From the NCBI GenBank assembly GCA_964480705.1, contig CAYZPC010000001.1:62001-126000 (forward strand): a stretch of 64,000 nt of DNA, given 5' to 3'. The translations under genes and the position numbers were made by a program. This stretch comes from VGJJ01 sp964480705. GTDB lineage: Archaea; Iainarchaeota; Iainarchaeia; Iainarchaeales; VGJJ01. Below, piece after piece: positions 59,749-64,000 of the stretch (its first letter is position 1; each line of letters opens with the position of its first letter). The notes under the pieces are model-generated. The model did not search any database, was not told the origin of the DNA, and worked only from the letters and a program-made list of their open reading frames with translations.

Positions 59749-60546
59749 TTATTTTTTTCTTCCAGCGACTATTACAAATCGTTTCCCGCGCAAACCAATT
59801 TCTATTTCAAATCGCAAAACACTCCACGCGCTTTTCACATCCTTCACGCGCCACGCGGGTTTGTGGGATTGAATTCCAATGATTTCAAACCCATTTTTTT
59901 CAAACCAATGTACAACGGGTGGAACGCGGTAATATTTTTCGCGCGGATTTGCTACGCGGTCCATCCAATATGCTTTTTCACTTTCATTTAATGTTTTTCT
60001 CTGGAATGATTCCACCCATTTCATTCGTTGCGCGGGTGTTTTTCCCCCAAACGCGCGCGCGAGTGCCTTCTGCACGCGCTGCTTCCACCCTCCCCATTCG
60101 TGATAAAATCCATGAAAGAATATTCCACCGGGTTTTACCATTGCTGAAAGGAGTTCGAACCCTTTTTCCGGGTTGCGTGTGTGGTGCAGCACTCCAAATG
60201 CAGAAACGATGTCAAATTTTTCGTTAGGATTAAATGAAAAAATATCCTTTTGACTAAATGTTACATTTTGTATTCCAAACTCGCCCGCTTTTTTCCGTGC
60301 GAGTGCAATAGAGTTTTCACTCGCATCTATTCCAATGACTTTCTCCGCGTACGTTGCCAGGCTGCATGTTATTTCTCCCGTTCCGCATCCTGCATCTAGT
60401 ATTTTTTTTCCGCGCAACTCGTCGAGCGTCAGGTTTCCGGCTGCCACTAATGGTTTGGCATACGTTTTCATTCGCTCGCGCGAAAAATACTGTACGCGCG
60501 GATAGGGATATGTTTCGTAAAAATCCGCAATACTATCTCGTGTCAT
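59749..60546 (-). CDS. SAM-dependent methyltransferase (class I)
   Basis: 265 residues. ILDAGCGTGEITCSLA is motif I, VIGIDAS motif II, FDIVSAFGVLHH motif IV and VKPGGIFFHGF motif VI. The N-terminus YPYPRVQYF resembles the cyclopropane or UbiE-type methyltransferases. Substrate unknown. It lies 17 bases after scpB on the same strand. Confidence 0.8.
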   Translation of the reverse strand: MTRDSIADFYETYPYPRVQYFSRERMKTYAKPLVAAGNLTLDELRGKKILDAGCGTGEITCSLATYAEKVIGIDASENSIALARKKAGEFGIQNVTFSQKDIFSFNPNEKFDIVSAFGVLHHTRNPEKGFELLSAMVKPGGIFFHGFYHEWGGWKQRVQKALARAFGGKTPAQRMKWVESFQRKTLNESEKAYWMDRVANPREKYYRVPPVVHWFEKNGFEIIGIQSHKPAWRVKDVKSAWSVLRFEIEIGLRGKRFVIVAGRKK

Positions 60547-60563
60547 AAAAAAAGGAAATTCGG

Positions 60564-61328
60564 TTACAATAATTCTTCGCTCTGGGTTTGATCCGGGGTA
60601 TTAGTCATTCGCGTCTCTTCTTTTTTCATTTCCGCCGTGTAGGGTCGCAGTTTGAGTGCATTTGTTCCAAAATATTCCGAGAATTTTTTGGTGGTGCGTA
60701 AAATGTACGTCCTTCCGCGTGGTTCACGCGAAACAAATCCAGTTTCCACGAGTTTTTGCAAATGCTCATACGCGGTGTTGCTTCGCACTTGAACAAGGTG
60801 CGATTGTAACAAGGGTTGCTTGTACGCAATGAATGCGAGTGTTTTCATTTCCGCCGGGTTTAATTCTCCCACTCCCGTGAGATGAGAAACTTTTTCATCA
60901 AAGGGCGAGCGCACGCGCATGCGATACCCTCCGGCGTCTTCGACCATTTCCAATGCCGAATCTCTCGCGTTGAATGCATCCACCAACTCGGGCAGATATT
61001 CCCGGACTTTTAGCAGTGGAACGTTTGAAATTTTTCCCAATTCTTCCACGCTCAATCCTTTTCCTCCCATGAAGAGGGCGGCTTCCATTACTTTGAGCGC
61101 GGTTTCCTTGGTTTCTTCTTGCTCAGCGGATTTTTTTCCCGCTCGAGAAGGTTTTTCGTCTGCTTCTTCTTCGCGCGAAGCATCTCCCTCACTTTCTACT
61201 TCATTATCTTCCTCATCCGCGAGCAATTCTTCCGGTCCCATGGTGTGAAGAGAAGAAAGGTCTTCACCCTCTTGCGGGGTTGTTTTGGCTTCTCCGCCGA
61301 GTATTTTCTTTAACCATTCGAGGACCAT
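60564..61328 (-). CDS. scpB: Segregation and condensation protein B
   Basis: 254 residues. An acidic, low-complexity N-terminus of about 70 residues precedes two winged helices: ALKVMEAALFMGGKGLSVEELGKI and ELNPAEMKTLAFIAYKQPLLQSHL are ScpB hallmarks. It partners ScpA in the SMC complex. The start at 61328 has a TTAATAAAT box about 27 bases upstream. scpA lies elsewhere, at 38884-39735. Confidence 0.9.
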   Translation of the reverse strand: MVLEWLKKILGGEAKTTPQEGEDLSSLHTMGPEELLADEEDNEVESEGDASREEEADEKPSRAGKKSAEQEETKETALKVMEAALFMGGKGLSVEELGKISNVPLLKVREYLPELVDAFNARDSALEMVEDAGGYRMRVRSPFDEKVSHLTGVGELNPAEMKTLAFIAYKQPLLQSHLVQVRSNTAYEHLQKLVETGFVSREPRGRTYILRTTKKFSEYFGTNALKLRPYTAEMKKEETRMTNTPDQTQSEELL

Positions 61329-61471
61329 ATACAATCTACTCACGTTCTCAAGGCTTAATAAATTCCCTCTTCCTTTTGCAACCGCGGGGTTTGGAAACGT
61401 CTTTAAACCTCCAGGTATTACTCTACCTATCGCCGCATGACATGCGGAACAAATGGATTGAGGTTGGTTGC

Positions 61472-61981
61472 ATGGAGCGGTTGGTCATTATTCTCGTATT
61501 GGTTTTTCTCCTCGGGTGCGTTTCACCTCCCTCTTCTCCTTCTTCGACAACGGCTCCCACTAACACGGACAATTTGCCCTTTGATGATTTTGTTAAAACA
61601 ATTGATTTTGAGGTTCCCACGGGCACGCCGGATGCAATGACCATTTGCGATGCTCCCGCGGAAGTCGATCGCATGAATTGCTTTTCGACGGCAGTGCGTT
61701 CTTGTGCGCGCGCCTCTTCGTTTTTTTGGTCCACTCCCGATGGGTATGCATTAGGTTTTGAAACCTGGGGAAGCGATGCTGAAACGGATTATTGCACCGT
61801 TCGCCTGTTTGTGGCCGACACCGATAGTCAATACTTTGGACAATCTTCCACGTGCTTGCTCCAAAAATCAGGTTCTGGAGACACGGCGTACTATGATTGG
61901 TCCGCTGCTTCACCAGCCTCCTGTTCGGGTTCCTACACGCAAGAATGGGTAAAGTCTCCTGCCGTTAACTCCACGGCATAA
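61472..61981 (+). CDS. Lipoprotein-like secreted protein
   Basis: 169 residues. VIILVLVFLLGCVS is a lipobox signal, followed by a serine/proline/threonine linker and a domain of about 130 residues with six cysteines. Function unknown. Several TATA-like boxes lie upstream, but none is at the ideal distance. Confidence 0.6.
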   Translation: MERLVIILVLVFLLGCVSPPSSPSSTTAPTNTDNLPFDDFVKTIDFEVPTGTPDAMTICDAPAEVDRMNCFSTAVRSCARASSFFWSTPDGYALGFETWGSDAETDYCTVRLFVADTDSQYFGQSSTCLLQKSGSGDTAYYDWSAASPASCSGSYTQEWVKSPAVNSTA

Positions 61982-62119
61982 TTGTCGACCCCGTCACACA
62001 ATTTTACATAACGCATTTGTCCGTTAATCATCTTTTTGTTTTTCGTCCATTGTCGCCTATGTTTATTAATTTGAAAAGCCGTTATACTCGCAATTCACGA
62101 TACAATTATTTCGCGGTCA

Positions 62120-62129
62120 CACGCGCGTG
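62120..62129. promoter_or_regulatory. Palindrome in the ftsZ leader
   Basis: CACGCGCGTG is a perfect 10-base palindrome 24 bases before the ftsZ start, followed by AGAGGGGTG as the likely ribosome site. The 171-base gap 61982-62152 shows no gene. Confidence 0.35.
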
Positions 62130-62152
62130 AGTGCAAAGAGGGGTGTACACAC

Positions 62153-63280
62153 ATGCAATCAATGGTCAATGCCGTCAAAGAGGGGAAATCACGCACAGAG
62201 GAAAATGTTCATATTGATGAGTTTTCCGTGCCTAAGATTATGGTTATTGGTGCTGGGGGAGCAGGTTGTAATGCTGTCAACCGCTTAGCACATATGAGTA
62301 TTTCCGGCGCGCAACTCGCTGCCGTGAACACGGATAAGCAACACTTGTCCATTATTTCGGATGAAATCACCAAAATCCTCATCGGAAAATCGGTTACACG
62401 CGGTTTAGGTGCCGGTGGATATCCTGAAGTTGGAGAAAAAGCCGCTGAAGTGAGCAAAGCCGATTTGGAAGGAATCCTCAAAGGCGTTGATATGTTATTC
62501 ATTTGTGCCGGAATGGGTGGAGGAACCGGAACGGGTTCAGCACCTGTGATCGCCAACATTGCCAAAGAACAGGGCGCCATTGTCATTGCCATGGTCACGT
62601 ACCCGTTTCAATTGGAACGCGCGCGTACTTTCAAAGCAGAGGAAGGAATTCAGAAGCTCGCAGGAATCTGCGACACCGTCATTGTGATTGACAACAACCG
62701 CCTCGCGGAATTAGTGCCAAACTTGCCCATTCAGGATGCGTTTCGCGTCGCGGATGAACTTGTTGCGCGTGTGGTTTCAGGAATCACGGAAACGATTACA
62801 CAACCTTCGCTCATCAACTTGGACTTTGCGGATGTTCGCTCCATCATGACTGGTCGAGGATTGTCCATGATTGCCGTGGGAGAAAGCAAATCCGTTAATC
62901 GTGTGGACGAAGCAGTTGCAGACACGCTCAACAACACCTTGTTGGATGTGGATGTTGCCGGTGCCAAAGGTGCCTTAATTCACATCACCGGCGGACCCGA
63001 GTTAACATTGGGGGAAGCCAACCAAGTGGGAACCATGCTCACCGAGCAATTGGATCCGAACGCTACCGTTATTTGGGGAGCACGAATCAACCCTGCGTTT
63101 GAAAACAAAATTGAAGTCATTACGGTTTTCACCGGCGTCCGCTCACCCTTCATTAATGGTGGAAAAGCCCTCGGTTCAAAACCTGAACCCTTAAGCTGGA
63201 AAAATACGGGCTCCAACTCCCGCTCGAGTGGTTCGAGTTTGGGACAGAAAGCCACGGATTCAGGAATTCAGTTCATTTAG
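62153..63280 (+). CDS. ftsZ: Cell-division protein FtsZ
   Basis: 375 residues. GAGGAGCNAVNRL binds the nucleotide, GGGTGTG is the tubulin signature and NLDFADVRSIM the T7 loop with the catalytic aspartate. It polymerises with GTP at the division site. The C-terminal tail is serine-rich and ends DSGIQFI, a likely partner-binding peptide. A strong terminator follows. Confidence 0.96.
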   Translation: MQSMVNAVKEGKSRTEENVHIDEFSVPKIMVIGAGGAGCNAVNRLAHMSISGAQLAAVNTDKQHLSIISDEITKILIGKSVTRGLGAGGYPEVGEKAAEVSKADLEGILKGVDMLFICAGMGGGTGTGSAPVIANIAKEQGAIVIAMVTYPFQLERARTFKAEEGIQKLAGICDTVIVIDNNRLAELVPNLPIQDAFRVADELVARVVSGITETITQPSLINLDFADVRSIMTGRGLSMIAVGESKSVNRVDEAVADTLNNTLLDVDVAGAKGALIHITGGPELTLGEANQVGTMLTEQLDPNATVIWGARINPAFENKIEVITVFTGVRSPFINGGKALGSKPEPLSWKNTGSNSRSSGSSLGQKATDSGIQFI

Positions 63281-63294
63281 AAATTAAGTTGATG

Positions 63295-63324
63295 GCCCCG
63301 TGCTATTGCAGGGGCTTTTTTTTA
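63295..63324. terminator. Terminator after ftsZ
   Basis: GCCCC, a one-base bulge and TGC pair with GCA and GGGGC around a TATT loop (63295-63315), followed by eight T. It also lies downstream of the convergent proline dehydrogenase gene. Confidence 0.75.
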
Positions 63325-63339
63325 TTTTTTTGAACAGTT

Positions 63340-63999
63340 CTACTTGTCCATACCAACTAGCGTCATCACAAACCAGCGCAAGCTTCGCATTCTCTCTTGA
63401 ATGCGTCGAACAATAAATTTTTCCCATTGTTTTCCAAATGGAATGTACTCCGCGACAATATATCCGTGCTCGCTCAATAATTTTTTTTCATATTTTCGAA
63501 ATCCTTTCAGCATTTGAAATTCTAAATGGGTGGGAAATGGCAATGCGAGCGCGTGGGAAATAATATCCATATCGTGTGTCCCCACCGCGGTGTACACATC
63601 ATTTTCTGAAAGTAAGGTGAGGAGTTTTTTGAAATTTGCATTAATATCTTCGTGTTTGGAATACACCAGCGTGTGCGGTTGCGTGTATGCTCCTTTCACT
63701 AATCTAATTTTGGGTTCGTCGGGCAATAATGATAGAACATCTTTGTGGGTGCGTTTCAAGTATGCTTGCAAACAAATTCCCACGTTATCAAATTCTTCTA
63801 ATAATCGTCGATATATTTTGAGTGTTTTGGCCGTGTACGCATGACCTTCCATGTCCACCCACACCATTATTTTCAATGGTTGCGCGTGCCGCACAATGCG
63901 CGATACTGCTCTAAAACAGGTTTCTTCATCACCATCTAAATCGAACGCGGTGAGTTTGAGGGAAATTCCCCCGCGCAGGTTATTTCGTTTCATTTCCTC
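63340..63999 (-). CDS. Proline dehydrogenase-like protein, 5' end outside window
   Basis: The frame stays open to the right edge. About 219 visible residues include GGISLKLTAF, VWVDMEGHAYTAKTL, VGICLQAYLKRT, IRLVKGAY, THDMDII, EFQMLKGF and EYIPFGKQWEKFIVRRIQER, the ordered motifs of FAD-dependent proline dehydrogenase. It oxidises proline to pyrroline-5-carboxylate. Family length is about 300, so about 80 N-terminal residues are missing. Confidence 0.8.
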   Translation of the reverse strand, partial: EEMKRNNLRGGISLKLTAFDLDGDEETCFRAVSRIVRHAQPLKIMVWVDMEGHAYTAKTLKIYRRLLEEFDNVGICLQAYLKRTHKDVLSLLPDEPKIRLVKGAYTQPHTLVYSKHEDINANFKKLLTLLSENDVYTAVGTHDMDIISHALALPFPTHLEFQMLKGFRKYEKKLLSEHGYIVAEYIPFGKQWEKFIVRRIQERMRSLRWFVMTLVGMDK

Positions 64000-64000
64000 G

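Overview
The window is a dense stretch of an archaeal chromosome. Archaeal and eukaryote-type information genes fix the domain: ribosomal protein eL33 (L35Ae), diphthine synthase, Trm5, archaeal PheS/PheT, a eukaryote-like TrpRS, XPD and Lhr helicases, NucS, DUF357 and DUF63 proteins, plus FtsZ for division. Small genes, short gaps, many lone secreted or membrane-anchored proteins of unknown function and an admixture of bacterial-type genes suggest a DPANN-like lineage (Diapherotrites or Micrarchaeota-like). That placement is a guess; no rRNA is present to test it.

Most genes appear leaderless. A TATA-like A/T box lies about 25-30 bases before the start codon, and this rule was used to pick many starts. 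Several divergent pairs are only 51-57 bases apart start to start and share one near-palindromic TATA box. A minority of genes carry a clear Shine-Dalgarno sequence instead, for example the DinD-like, zinc-ribbon and one small secreted protein gene.

Layout. 1-9.6 kb: surface proteins, XPD helicase, a KaiC-like ATPase, a USP-like protein, a sigma-70-like protein and TrpRS. 9.7-12.2 kb: HIT protein and an accessory patch (DinD-like, TAG-like glycosylase, zinc ribbon, inserted repeat). 12.3-17.7 kb: MgtE, an EF-domain-2-like protein, a CDP-alcohol phosphotransferase, a tRNA-binding OB protein, a deaminase, TraB and a Trm112-like mini gene. 18-24.7 kb: metallophosphoesterase-Lhr operon, Lrp-like regulator, zinc finger and HAD-like protein. 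24.8-30.2 kb: a divergent enolase-like protein, a large surface protein with MopE-type calcium motifs, and NucS. 30.3-37.5 kb: aminopeptidase, DHH phosphoesterase, Dph5-DUF357, DUF63, and a Trm5-Adk-Tmk operon. 38-43.2 kb: second KaiC-like ATPase, ScpA, VIT-like transporter, thioredoxin, DinB polymerase and nicotianamine-synthase-like enzyme. 43.5-49.6 kb: secreted sulfatase, PolX-Nth operon, rhodanese, hydrolase, tRNA-Leu and a half-size MFS protein. 49.7-54.5 kb: zinc ribbon, possible structured RNA, an ECF-sigma-like protein, DUF1289 plus bacilliredoxin, tRNA-Ser, and a NikR/ZIP metal pair with a candidate operator. 54.6-64 kb: PheS-PheT, eL33-glycosyltransferase, RNase HII, a methyltransferase-ScpB operon, a lipoprotein, FtsZ and a truncated proline dehydrogenase.

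The strongest leads are two proteins with bacterial sigma-70/ECF architecture in an archaeon, an enolase-like protein that has lost several catalytic and metal residues, a dispersed palindromic repeat with one apparent insertion footprint at a gene end, and shared divergent leaderless promoters. DNA repair and chromosome functions are well represented (XPD, Lhr, NucS, DinB, PolX, Nth, RNase HII, ScpA, ScpB). Metal handling is another theme (NikR, ZIP, VIT-like, MgtE, nicotianamine-synthase-like).
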